A stretch of DNA of 64,000 nucleotides. It comes from Planctobacterium marinum (lineage in GTDB: Bacteria; Pseudomonadota; Gammaproteobacteria; Enterobacterales; Alteromonadaceae). This document shows, piece after piece, positions 1 to 6,927 of the stretch. A program made the translations under genes and the position numbers. A model generated the notes under the pieces. That model was given only the letters and a program-made list of their open reading frames with translations, was not told the DNA's origin and did no database searches. The stretch spans positions 94,477-158,476 of the forward strand of contig NZ_JAJEWQ010000008.1 in assembly GCF_020687805.1 (NCBI RefSeq), written 5' to 3'. Numbering within the stretch: position 1 is the stretch's first letter; every line of letters begins with the position of its first letter.

Positions 1-354
1 TCATTCAGTCTCGAAATTAAATTAAATGAAGAAAGCGATGACGCTGAATTATTTGAGCTTTGGATTTCGAATAGAAGGATTGATTTTGGTGATAAAGACC
101 TAACCAAATTAAAGGCACTAGACTTAAGTTCCTTAAGAATTTTAACTGAAATGTATAGAGCGCCGGGAGCCCCAGCTGTACCTATTCAGGAAGGTTTCCA
201 AGACTGGTTTTTCATCAAGATTGACTTTGGGGAAAGTTATAGAGTCGAATGGGATCAGGATGGTGAAACGCATTATAAATGGGGTAAGGATACATTAGAA
301 ATAATGGTCACCATGGGTGAAGAAGGTTCAATTAACGTTTTAAAACTTCAGTAG
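1..354 (+). CDS. Hypothetical small acidic protein, 5' end outside window
   Basis: The reading frame is open from base 1 to the TAG at 352-354, so the gene enters the window already in progress. The internal ATG at 151 is probably not the true start. The visible 117 residues are acidic and rich in aromatic residues, with a C-terminal half that reads like a small beta-rich globular domain (DWFFIKIDFGE, then YRVEWDQDGE). I do not recognise a family. Size, acidity and position beside broken small genes recall immunity proteins of contact-toxin or Rhs loci, but that is only an impression. Codon use is AT-rich compared with the genes after position 1430, consistent with acquired DNA. Confidence 0.55.
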   Translation, partial: SFSLEIKLNEESDDAELFELWISNRRIDFGDKDLTKLKALDLSSLRILTEMYRAPGAPAVPIQEGFQDWFFIKIDFGESYRVEWDQDGETHYKWGKDTLEIMVTMGEEGSINVLKLQ

Positions 355-469
355 GGTTGGTAAATTAGCTGTAGCAAAACTGCCCACTAAAGTGGTACAA
401 GAACATTCTTCGGGTAGTTTAGCCAGCGAGTAATCGACCTTTAAATTAGCTGTTGGTTCTTATGAGTAA

Positions 470-838
470 GCTGAAAAACCATTAGTAATTGATAACTTCG
501 GAGAGTTATTAGCTCTTCACCGAATTATTATAGAGGCACGCTTCAACCAAGTTCCTCGCGACTTAGACGTTCGAAGAGGAGCACTTGTTGTTGATCTGGC
601 GAATAAAGTTGTTTCGTTGCTGCAAGAAAATGACGAAAGCGCCAATTGGGAAGAATGGCTTGTTGCTGATGAACACCCTTATATTATTGAAACTATCACC
701 AGAAGAATTGAAGAAGATAATGAGGGTATTTGGGCTAATTTAACTCAAGAAGAAAAGCCTGAATTTATTGAGTATTTAGCAGTACCGTTCAAGCCCTCTA
801 AACAAATAATCGCAAAGCTTATTCAAGAGAACACATAA
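470..838 (+). pseudogene. Broken or start-less hypothetical gene
   Basis: A frame open from 470 to the TAA at 836-838 encodes about 122 residues, beginning AEKPLVIDNFGELLALH and ending KLIQENT. It has no ATG, GTG or TTG before the TTG at 617, which would discard half of the protein-like sequence. Upstream in the same frame, coding-like sequence continues from about 344 but is cut by stops at 431 and 467. This looks like the decayed 3' end of a longer gene. A short 73-residue product from the TTG at 617 remains possible. No family was recognised. Confidence 0.45.
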
Positions 839-881
839 CAAGCATATTGACGCGCTGCGCTGGGACATTTGCTTGTATGTT
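835..881. repeat. Imperfect hairpin resembling an integron attC site
   Basis: The arm ATAACAAGCA (835-844) pairs with TGCTTGT followed by ATGTT (870-881), and an inner GCGCTGCGC lies between them. The left arm overlaps the stop codon of the preceding frame, as attC sites of gene cassettes commonly do. A second CATAACAAGC occurs just after the next small gene (about 1235-1244) without an obvious partner arm. The right-hand core does not fit GTTRRRY well, so a degenerate attC, a terminator or chance are all possible. Confidence 0.3.
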
Positions 882-955
882 CCCTCCGTTTTGTATTTTT
901 AGCCTCCTGGTAATTACCCCTTTTAGGAAGGTATTGCATTTAAAAAGAATTGAGC

Positions 956-1231
956 ATGTCCAAGAAAATTGAAGCTAATGAACTAGAAAGCCTGGAAGTT
1001 AATGGTGTCGGACAAGTTACTCCTGGCATGCATTTAGAGCATGCTGTCTTTGGTTTAGGCCAAGTAGAAGCGATCTTTAACTTTGTTAAATCTGACGATA
1101 TAACGATACGCATAAATTTCGAAAAACATGGTTCAAAGGCATTGGTGCCGGAGTATGCAAATCTGTCACTACCAAAACCTAAAACACAAAAAAACTCGTT
1201 CATCTCTAAGCTAGTCGGATGGGGCAAATAA
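956..1231 (+). CDS. Small UvrD-tail/tudor-like domain protein
   Basis: A 91-residue protein from the ATG at 956 (a TTG at 950 is less likely). Residues about 16-75 follow the pattern of the tudor-like C-terminal tail of UvrD/PcrA helicases: a G-M-H-L-E-H-A-V-F-G-L-G-Q-V-E motif, then a beta-strand pair and NFEKHGSKALVPEYANL. In helicases that tail contacts RNA polymerase or nucleic acid. Here it stands alone without helicase motifs, so any role is inference. It lies in the AT-rich accessory stretch. About 57 open codons follow in the same frame after the stop (to about 1412) with no start codon, perhaps more gene debris. Confidence 0.6.
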   Translation: MSKKIEANELESLEVNGVGQVTPGMHLEHAVFGLGQVEAIFNFVKSDDITIRINFEKHGSKALVPEYANLSLPKPKTQKNSFISKLVGWGK

Positions 1232-1381
1232 AAGCATAACAAGCTGTTTATAGATGGGGCTAAGATTTACAAGCACATCCATCTTGAGTTTCTTTCAAAA
1301 ACAATCAAAGTAGTATTTGAAGAAAAAACAAATCTGGCTCCTGTCACACATGTTTTCTCTTGCTATGGGCATATGAGGAGA

Positions 1382-1399
1382 GAAGGGGAGTTCCCCTTC
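1382..1399. terminator. GC hairpin without clear U-tract downstream of the GntR gene
   Basis: GAAGGGG (1382-1388), loop AGTT, CCCCTTC (1393-1399) forms a perfect 7-bp stem about 30 bases past the stop of the minus-strand regulator gene. No run of T follows on either strand, so termination is only possible. Confidence 0.3.
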
Positions 1400-1429
1400 G
1401 AGGAAGCACGATAGAGTGTGGAACTACAA

Positions 1430-2179
1430 TTAATCCAGGTCTACCAGGTAATGATAATTGTCGGAGCGACAGTGATTAATACGAAATTCGATTAACTTTC
1501 CGTCGAGGGCGCGGGTTAGTCGGGTAAACATCAAAATCGGGTCGCCGACCTTAACTTCAAGATTCTCCGCATCGCGTTGATTTGCAGATGTGGCTTTAAT
1601 GCGATCTGTCGTTTTGTGGACGGTGAGATTAAAGTTTAATTGATAGAAGTGATACAGGGTATGGGGCAATTCCGGCATTTCATGCAGGCCAGGAAAGTAC
1701 TTCTCAGGTAAATAAATATCTTCCAGCAGGCAGGCTACCTGATTGATCAGGCGCTTGCGGGACAGGAAAATCACCTTGTCATCCGCTCCCAGGTTGAGCT
1801 GTTCGGCGATATTTTTAGTGGGGGTTTGCAGTTCAAACGCAATGATTTCTGCTTCCGGCAATTGTGGTGCCTGGTTGTCTTCCACCAATGGGAAAAAGCG
1901 ATATAACGCCTGGTTTCCGGTGTGTTCAGAGACAAAAGTCCCGACACCCTGACGACGGGTTAAGACCTTTGATTGGGTGAGCGTGTTCAGCGCTTTGCGC
2001 ACTGTACCCTGGCTGACACCAAACTCTTCGGCCAGTTGAAATTCATTGGGCAGCATTTCGCCGGGTTTCCAGCGCTGTTCTACAATAAGCTGTGTCACAT
2101 GTTCTTCCACTTGTTTGTAAAGCGGTTGAAACGCCAGTCCGCTGGGACTCATCTTATTGTCGAATTTGCTACCTTTCAT
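1430..2179 (-). CDS. GntR-family (HutC subfamily) transcriptional regulator
   Basis: A 249-residue protein with an N-terminal winged helix-turn-helix (about residues 20-85: PLYKQVEEH, then LPNEFQLAEEFGVSQGTVRKAL) and a C-terminal UTRA effector-binding domain (about 105-245, ending LIEFRINHCRSDNYHY). HutC-type regulators usually repress nearby catabolic genes and release DNA on binding a sugar or sugar phosphate. It is divergent from the GH31-symporter-TonB receptor set, so it is the likely local repressor. Candidate operators are the CTTATATAAG palindromes at 2589 and 6638 and a degenerate one at 4798. A start at the second ATG (2149-2151) would still leave the whole HTH intact. Confidence 0.88.
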   Translation of the reverse strand: MKGSKFDNKMSPSGLAFQPLYKQVEEHVTQLIVEQRWKPGEMLPNEFQLAEEFGVSQGTVRKALNTLTQSKVLTRRQGVGTFVSEHTGNQALYRFFPLVEDNQAPQLPEAEIIAFELQTPTKNIAEQLNLGADDKVIFLSRKRLINQVACLLEDIYLPEKYFPGLHEMPELPHTLYHFYQLNFNLTVHKTTDRIKATSANQRDAENLEVKVGDPILMFTRLTRALDGKLIEFRINHCRSDNYHYLVDLD

Positions 2180-2670
2180 TGTATCTTTATTTTCCCAGAT
2201 ATGTTGCCGTTGTAAACGATTTCATTTTCCGTAACTCACGGTGGCATTCTCGCAGTTTAACCTGCAAGAATCAAAGTTGTCTATCACGTTAGTTGCTTAA
2301 CAAGTGCAAAGCTGGCAGCTGAATTTTTGCTGTTAAAAACGGATTTTCAATTTTTTTCAGCGCCATAATTTGCCACTAAAATCTCAGTTTTATTTTGCCA
2401 GTTGTTATCCATCTGGACATTATAAACAGCAATAAATTCAGCGATTTGTTATAGATCATAGAAAAATCGGCTGTTTACAAGGCCATCATTTATTTTGTTT
2501 ACTGGGGCATGGTCTAAGCTGTTTTAGTTCAGCTTGTTAACACTTTGTTATTGCCTTGTGACCGAGCATTTCGTAAACTGTTTTGTAACTTATATAAGAC
2601 ATAAGATAAATGTAGCAGCTGTTTTACCGGAGTGCACAGCTTAATCTCAACGTTTTTCCTGGAGATCCCA
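2180..2670. other. Divergent promoter region, GntR gene / GH31 gene
   Basis: About 490 bases without a convincing gene, AT-rich, between the divergent regulator and glycosidase genes. The clear structure is the palindrome at 2589-2598, some 70-80 bases before the glycosidase start. A ribosome-binding stretch CTGGAGATCCCA precedes the ATG at 2671. Confidence 0.6.
2589..2598. promoter_or_regulatory. Candidate GntR operator, copy 1
   Basis: The perfect palindrome CTTATATAAG lies upstream of the GH31 gene. Its reverse complement with flanks, GTCTTATATAAGTT, matches 12 of 14 positions of the copy upstream of the TonB receptor gene. HutC-type GntR regulators bind short AT-centred palindromes of this kind. 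Confidence 0.55.
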
Positions 2671-4746
2671 ATGAGTGATTTTTCTATACCAGTGCCTGCG
2701 TGGAATGATATCCCACAAATCAAATGTCATGGCTCAGCCGTTTGTCAGGACAACAACCAGGTTTCGATCCCTTTAGAAGAAGGCGTGTTGACAATCTCTA
2801 TGTACACCAGTGGCTTTCGTATACAGGCCGGACAAAACCGCAAAGATGAGTATGGCATGTTAAAGCAATTGCCAGAAGTACTATCTTGCAATGTATACGG
2901 TGACGATACCCAAACCAGGATTGAAACTGCACAACAGACGTTAGAGATTTTGCACAATCCTTTTCAGTTTCGTTTTTCACGGCATGATGAACTGGTGCAG
3001 AAAACCCCGAACGATGGCCATTTTGTCAGACCGCTGCGACTACCTCCCCTGGCCAAAGTCGATGACGGTTGGTTGATGTCATTTGATTTACAAAGCGACG
3101 AAGCTGTTTATGGTTTAGGTGAAAAATGGGGAAAGTTGAACAAACGCGGCCAACTGGTGCGTTCCTTTAACCATGATGCGCTGGGCGTGAATGCGGAGAT
3201 TTCCTATAAAAATACGCCCTTTTGCTGGAGTCCGGAAGGCTGGGGCGTATTTGTCCATACTCCGGCCCCGGTAACACACGGTGTTGGCTATGCGCCCTGG
3301 TCGCAACGTGCTTACAGTGTGCTGATCGAAGACGAAACCCTGGATATTTTTGTATTTGCCTCTGATAAAACCAATGTTGGTGCGGATATTCTGGACCAAT
3401 ACACCAACTTAACCGGGAAAGCACCGGTGCCCCCGGAATGGAGTATGGGGGTAATTCTCTCCAAAGCTTATTATAAAGATGCTGAGGAATTATTGGCGAC
3501 GGCGAAAGCGGTGCGGGAACAGAAAATGCCCTGTGATGTGATCACCCTGGATGGTCGTGCCTGGCAGGACACTGACACACGCTTTGCGTTTGAGTGGGAC
3601 CCAACTCGCTATCCGGATCCCAAGGTGGTGCTGGATCAGTTAAAAGCCATGGATTATAAGATCTGTATCTGGGAATACCCGTTGGTCTCAGTGAAAAACC
3701 CCTTGTTTCAGAAAATGGCGGACAAGGGCTGGCTGTTAAAAGATACCCGAACCGGCGAAGCATTCCGCTATCAGTGGGATATGAGTGCTTTTGGTGAAGT
3801 ATTAACTCCACTGCCAGAGTCCGGTATTGTCGATTTCACTCATCCGGATGCCTTTGCGTTTTGGCGGGAGTCCCACAAGCCGCTGTTTGATTTGGGCGTT
3901 GATATGATCAAAGCAGACTTTGGTGAGCAGGTGGAAGATCCGCATATGGTGGCCCACAATGGCGAAACAGGGTTGGCGCTGCACAATGTCTATGCGTTGT
4001 TGTACAACCGGTGTGTGTATGAAGCCGCCGAAAAGTACAGTCAAAATGGCCCGTTTTTATTCAGCCGTTCTGCCTGGACAGGATCGCAATGTTATCCGGC
4101 GCAATGGGGCGGTGATCCGCAGGCAGACTGGGGTGGTCTGGCAGCAAACATTCGCGGCGGTATCAGCTGGGGACTTTCCGGGGCACCTTTTTATGCTACC
4201 GATGTTGGCGGATTCTTCAAAGATACCCGCGATCCGGAGTTATACGTGCGTTGGTGTCAGGCCGGTGTTTTCTCTGCTCATATGCGATTACACGGTATTG
4301 GTCAACGGGAACCCTGGAGTTACGGTGACGAGGCCCGCGACGCAGCCAATGCAGCCCTGAAGTTGCGTTATCAAATATTACCTTATCTGCAAAAGACCAT
4401 GGCCGTCGCCAGTGAATCGGGGTTGCCGGTGCAGCGCGCTATGGTGTTAGCGTTTCCCGATGATCCGGCAGCCTGGGCCTTCGAAGATCAGTTTATGTTC
4501 GGCGAAGATATTTTGGTGGCGCCGGTTTACCGCACTCAGGGCAAGGTGACTGTGTATTTGTCGAAAGGCGACTGGATTAAGCTGGATACCAAACAGCGCT
4601 ACAGTGGCGCTCAGGTCCTGAAGTTGCAATTGCCGCTGTCGGAAATGGCGGTCTTTGTCAAAGCCGGGGCGCAGTTGGAGTTAATGAAACCGGTTGAGCA
4701 TCTCAATAATCAAACAATCGCTCAACTGGAGCGCGTCAGCTGGTGA
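2671..4746 (+). CDS. Glycoside hydrolase family 31 alpha-glycosidase (YicI-like)
   Basis: A 691-residue protein without a signal peptide, so cytoplasmic. The (beta/alpha)8 region starts near PVPPEWSMG (about residue 250). The nucleophile motif KADFGE places Asp at 416 and the acid/base motif GGDPQADW places Asp at 482, the same numbers I recall for the catalytic pair of E. coli alpha-xylosidase YicI. The C-terminal beta part is shorter than in YicI (about 772 residues). Likely reaction: exo-hydrolysis of a terminal alpha-xyloside or alpha-glucoside taken up by the symporter that follows. The ATG at 2671 is preferred over an upstream GTG at 2632 because of the GGAG just ahead. Substrate is not determinable by eye. 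Confidence 0.9.
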   Translation: MSDFSIPVPAWNDIPQIKCHGSAVCQDNNQVSIPLEEGVLTISMYTSGFRIQAGQNRKDEYGMLKQLPEVLSCNVYGDDTQTRIETAQQTLEILHNPFQFRFSRHDELVQKTPNDGHFVRPLRLPPLAKVDDGWLMSFDLQSDEAVYGLGEKWGKLNKRGQLVRSFNHDALGVNAEISYKNTPFCWSPEGWGVFVHTPAPVTHGVGYAPWSQRAYSVLIEDETLDIFVFASDKTNVGADILDQYTNLTGKAPVPPEWSMGVILSKAYYKDAEELLATAKAVREQKMPCDVITLDGRAWQDTDTRFAFEWDPTRYPDPKVVLDQLKAMDYKICIWEYPLVSVKNPLFQKMADKGWLLKDTRTGEAFRYQWDMSAFGEVLTPLPESGIVDFTHPDAFAFWRESHKPLFDLGVDMIKADFGEQVEDPHMVAHNGETGLALHNVYALLYNRCVYEAAEKYSQNGPFLFSRSAWTGSQCYPAQWGGDPQADWGGLAANIRGGISWGLSGAPFYATDVGGFFKDTRDPELYVRWCQAGVFSAHMRLHGIGQREPWSYGDEARDAANAALKLRYQILPYLQKTMAVASESGLPVQRAMVLAFPDDPAAWAFEDQFMFGEDILVAPVYRTQGKVTVYLSKGDWIKLDTKQRYSGAQVLKLQLPLSEMAVFVKAGAQLELMKPVEHLNNQTIAQLERVSW

Positions 4747-4797
4747 TCTAATGCGGTAATGGGGCGAACTGCTCGCGTTACCGCTAATAAACGCTAT

Positions 4798-4807
4798 CTT
4801 ATAAAAG
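4798..4807. promoter_or_regulatory. Degenerate candidate GntR operator, copy 3
   Basis: CTTATAAAAG matches the CTTATATAAG palindrome at 9 of 10 positions and sits 23 bases before the symporter start codon. Its right flank AGAGT is similar to the copy at 6638. Confidence 0.3.
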
Positions 4808-4829
4808 AGTTAATCTGAGTGAGCACATT

Positions 4830-6569
4830 ATGGAACTACAAGAAGTCGTAACGACGTTATTAACCTGTGTCTTTTTTATGGGACTGGTTGCCTGGATATC
4901 ATGGCAAAAGACAAAAGGGGTTGTAGATTCCAAAGATGGTTACTTTCTCGCGGGTCGCGGCTTAACCGGGACTTTTATTGCCGGTTCCATGTTGCTGACC
5001 AACCTCTCTGCTGAACAGTTAATTGGTCTGAATGGTTCTGCTTATGGTTACAATATGAGTGCCATGGCTTGGGAAGTCACCGCTGGCTTTGCCACTATTA
5101 TCATGGCCATGATCTTTCTGCCCAGGTACCTGGCAGGCGCATTTTCTACCTTACCCGAGTTTCTCAAAGGTCGCTTTGACGATACGGTGCGGCGCATGAC
5201 CGTGGTGCTCTTTATGGTGGGTTATGGTTTGATCACCATCCCGTCTGTGCTTTATGCCGGCTCTGTGGCGGTATTGAGGTTGTTTGATGTGCCGGCACTG
5301 CTCAATGTCAGCTATGAACTGGCACTGGTGATCACCATAGTGACCGTTGGCACCGTAGGTGCGGTTTATGCCATTTTTGGTGGTTTAAAAGCGGTAGCCG
5401 TCTCCGATACTATCAATGGGGTTGGTCTGTTAATTATCGGTATTCTGGTGCCCATCCTGGGGTTTGCGGCTCTGGGAGGTGGCAGCGTGCTAAGTGGCAT
5501 GGAAACCGTATTTTCGGAGAACACCGACAAGCTCAATGCGGTGGGTGCTGAAACTGATCCCGTGCCCTTTGGCACTATATTTACCGGCATGATCTTCGCC
5601 AATTTGTTCTATTGGGGTACCAACCAATACGTTATCCAGCGAACATTGGGGGCCGCCAGTCTGGCCGAAGGCCAAAAGGGCGTATTGTTCTCCGGTTATT
5701 TTAAACTGATGGTGCCGTTTATGATGATGTTGCCCGGGGTGATAGCGTTTCACCTCTATCAGGGCGAACAACTGCAGAGCATTGATCTGGCATATCCCCG
5801 ATTAGTCAAAGACGTGTTACCCCTGTACCTTTCCGGCTTTTTCCTGGCGGTATTGCTGGGTGCGGTATTCAGTTCTTTCAACTCTCTGCTCAACAGTGCC
5901 GCCACCCTGTTTGTGCTGGACGTATACGCGCCCATGAAGGATGACAAAGTGGGGGATCAGGAGCTGATCAAGGTGGCTAAAATTGCCAGTGTGGTGATAG
6001 CGCTGTTTTCCTTTATTGTGGCTCCCTTGTTGATGTTTGCCCCGGAAGGCTTGTGGCAAATTATTCGTATCTTTACCGGCTTTTATAACATTCCGGTGAT
6101 CGCCATTGTACTGGTGGGCTTATTCTCCAACCACGTTCCGGCACTGGGTGCTAAGATCGTCATCGTATTCCACGTGATAGCCTATGGCTTGCTGAAGTTT
6201 GTCTTTGAAGTGGAAATTAACTTTATTCACATCTATGCCATTCTGTTCATTATTGAAGTGGCGATTATGGCGGTTGTTGGGCGCTTGTATCCCTTGCAGC
6301 AAGACTGGCATTACGAGCGTAAAGACACCGTCAGCCTGGTGCCCTGGAAGTGGGCGTTTCCCTCTGCTATTACGTTATTGTCCTGCATCATCCTTTTGTA
6401 CGTTTTCTTTTCACCCATCGGAATTGTGGGTGGTTTAAGCGACATGTTTTGGCTGGTGGTGTTTTTAATTATTGTCAGCAATGTGCTGCTCAGTAGCTAC
6501 GCTTTGCGCCACTGGCATAAATCCTATGCGGAGAGCCTGGCTAGAATCGGCAGAGAAGACAGTCTCTAA
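4830..6569 (+). CDS. Sodium:solute symporter (SSS family), probable sugar transporter
   Basis: A 579-residue polytopic membrane protein with roughly 14 hydrophobic segments. It begins with a helix followed by KDGYFLAGRGLTG, the region after the first helix typical of SSS (SGLT-like) symporters, and contains the conserved stretches AIFGGLKAVAVSDTING and LLGAVFSSFNSLLNSAATLF. Transporters of this family carry sugars, amino acids and similar solutes with sodium. It starts 83 bases after the GH31 gene on the same strand and is probably co-transcribed with it, so its substrate is most likely the oligosaccharide that GH31 cleaves in the cytoplasm. A weak operator-like palindrome precedes it. Confidence 0.9.
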   Translation: MELQEVVTTLLTCVFFMGLVAWISWQKTKGVVDSKDGYFLAGRGLTGTFIAGSMLLTNLSAEQLIGLNGSAYGYNMSAMAWEVTAGFATIIMAMIFLPRYLAGAFSTLPEFLKGRFDDTVRRMTVVLFMVGYGLITIPSVLYAGSVAVLRLFDVPALLNVSYELALVITIVTVGTVGAVYAIFGGLKAVAVSDTINGVGLLIIGILVPILGFAALGGGSVLSGMETVFSENTDKLNAVGAETDPVPFGTIFTGMIFANLFYWGTNQYVIQRTLGAASLAEGQKGVLFSGYFKLMVPFMMMLPGVIAFHLYQGEQLQSIDLAYPRLVKDVLPLYLSGFFLAVLLGAVFSSFNSLLNSAATLFVLDVYAPMKDDKVGDQELIKVAKIASVVIALFSFIVAPLLMFAPEGLWQIIRIFTGFYNIPVIAIVLVGLFSNHVPALGAKIVIVFHVIAYGLLKFVFEVEINFIHIYAILFIIEVAIMAVVGRLYPLQQDWHYERKDTVSLVPWKWAFPSAITLLSCIILLYVFFSPIGIVGGLSDMFWLVVFLIIVSNVLLSSYALRHWHKSYAESLARIGREDSL

Positions 6570-6927
6570 CCTGGAAAAATAACACCGGATATCCGCTTTT
6601 TACCTGACCAAAGGCGGTATCTGTAACTTTTTTAGGTCTTATATAAGATATCTATTGTATTAACTCTTGTTAACGGGTATGTTAATGCAATGTAACGAAT
6701 TGAAATTCGCTGTTTACAAGATATTAAATAAACAGGCGGATATTAGACGAAGGTGATTGAGCAATCCTGTTATTGCTCATCGAACTAAACACAACACTCT
6801 GTACTAAAACAAAGGACCACAGGTTTGTTATCTGACCCCAGGTCCACTAATAACACGGCAGATTTAAAGGTTTACACCGGACAATCCGGTTTTTACCCAA
6901 AATAAAAAACAATGTCGGAGAAGACAC
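6570..6927. other. Upstream region of the TonB receptor gene
   Basis: About 358 bases without a gene. It contains the CTTATATAAG palindrome (6638-6647), a second small palindrome CGAATT-GA-AATTCG (6696-6709), and a GGACC/GGTCC pair around 6814-6846 that could fold in the leader. A long leader of this kind fits regulated expression of a receptor gene, but no known riboswitch was recognised. Confidence 0.5.
6638..6647. promoter_or_regulatory. Candidate GntR operator, copy 2
   Basis: The perfect palindrome CTTATATAAG (flanked GGT and ATA) lies 280 bases upstream of the TonB-dependent receptor gene. The same core occurs before the GH31 gene, which links the three transport and hydrolysis genes in one putative regulon. 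Confidence 0.55.

Noticed and set aside
3920..4360. 146-codon frame overlapping the GH31 gene on the same strand
   Set aside because: It is an out-of-frame shadow of the catalytic region; GH31 motifs are intact in the main frame.
6696..6709. CGAATT-GA-AATTCG palindrome in the TonB receptor leader
   Set aside because: Short and not repeated at the other promoters of the locus, so not called as an operator.
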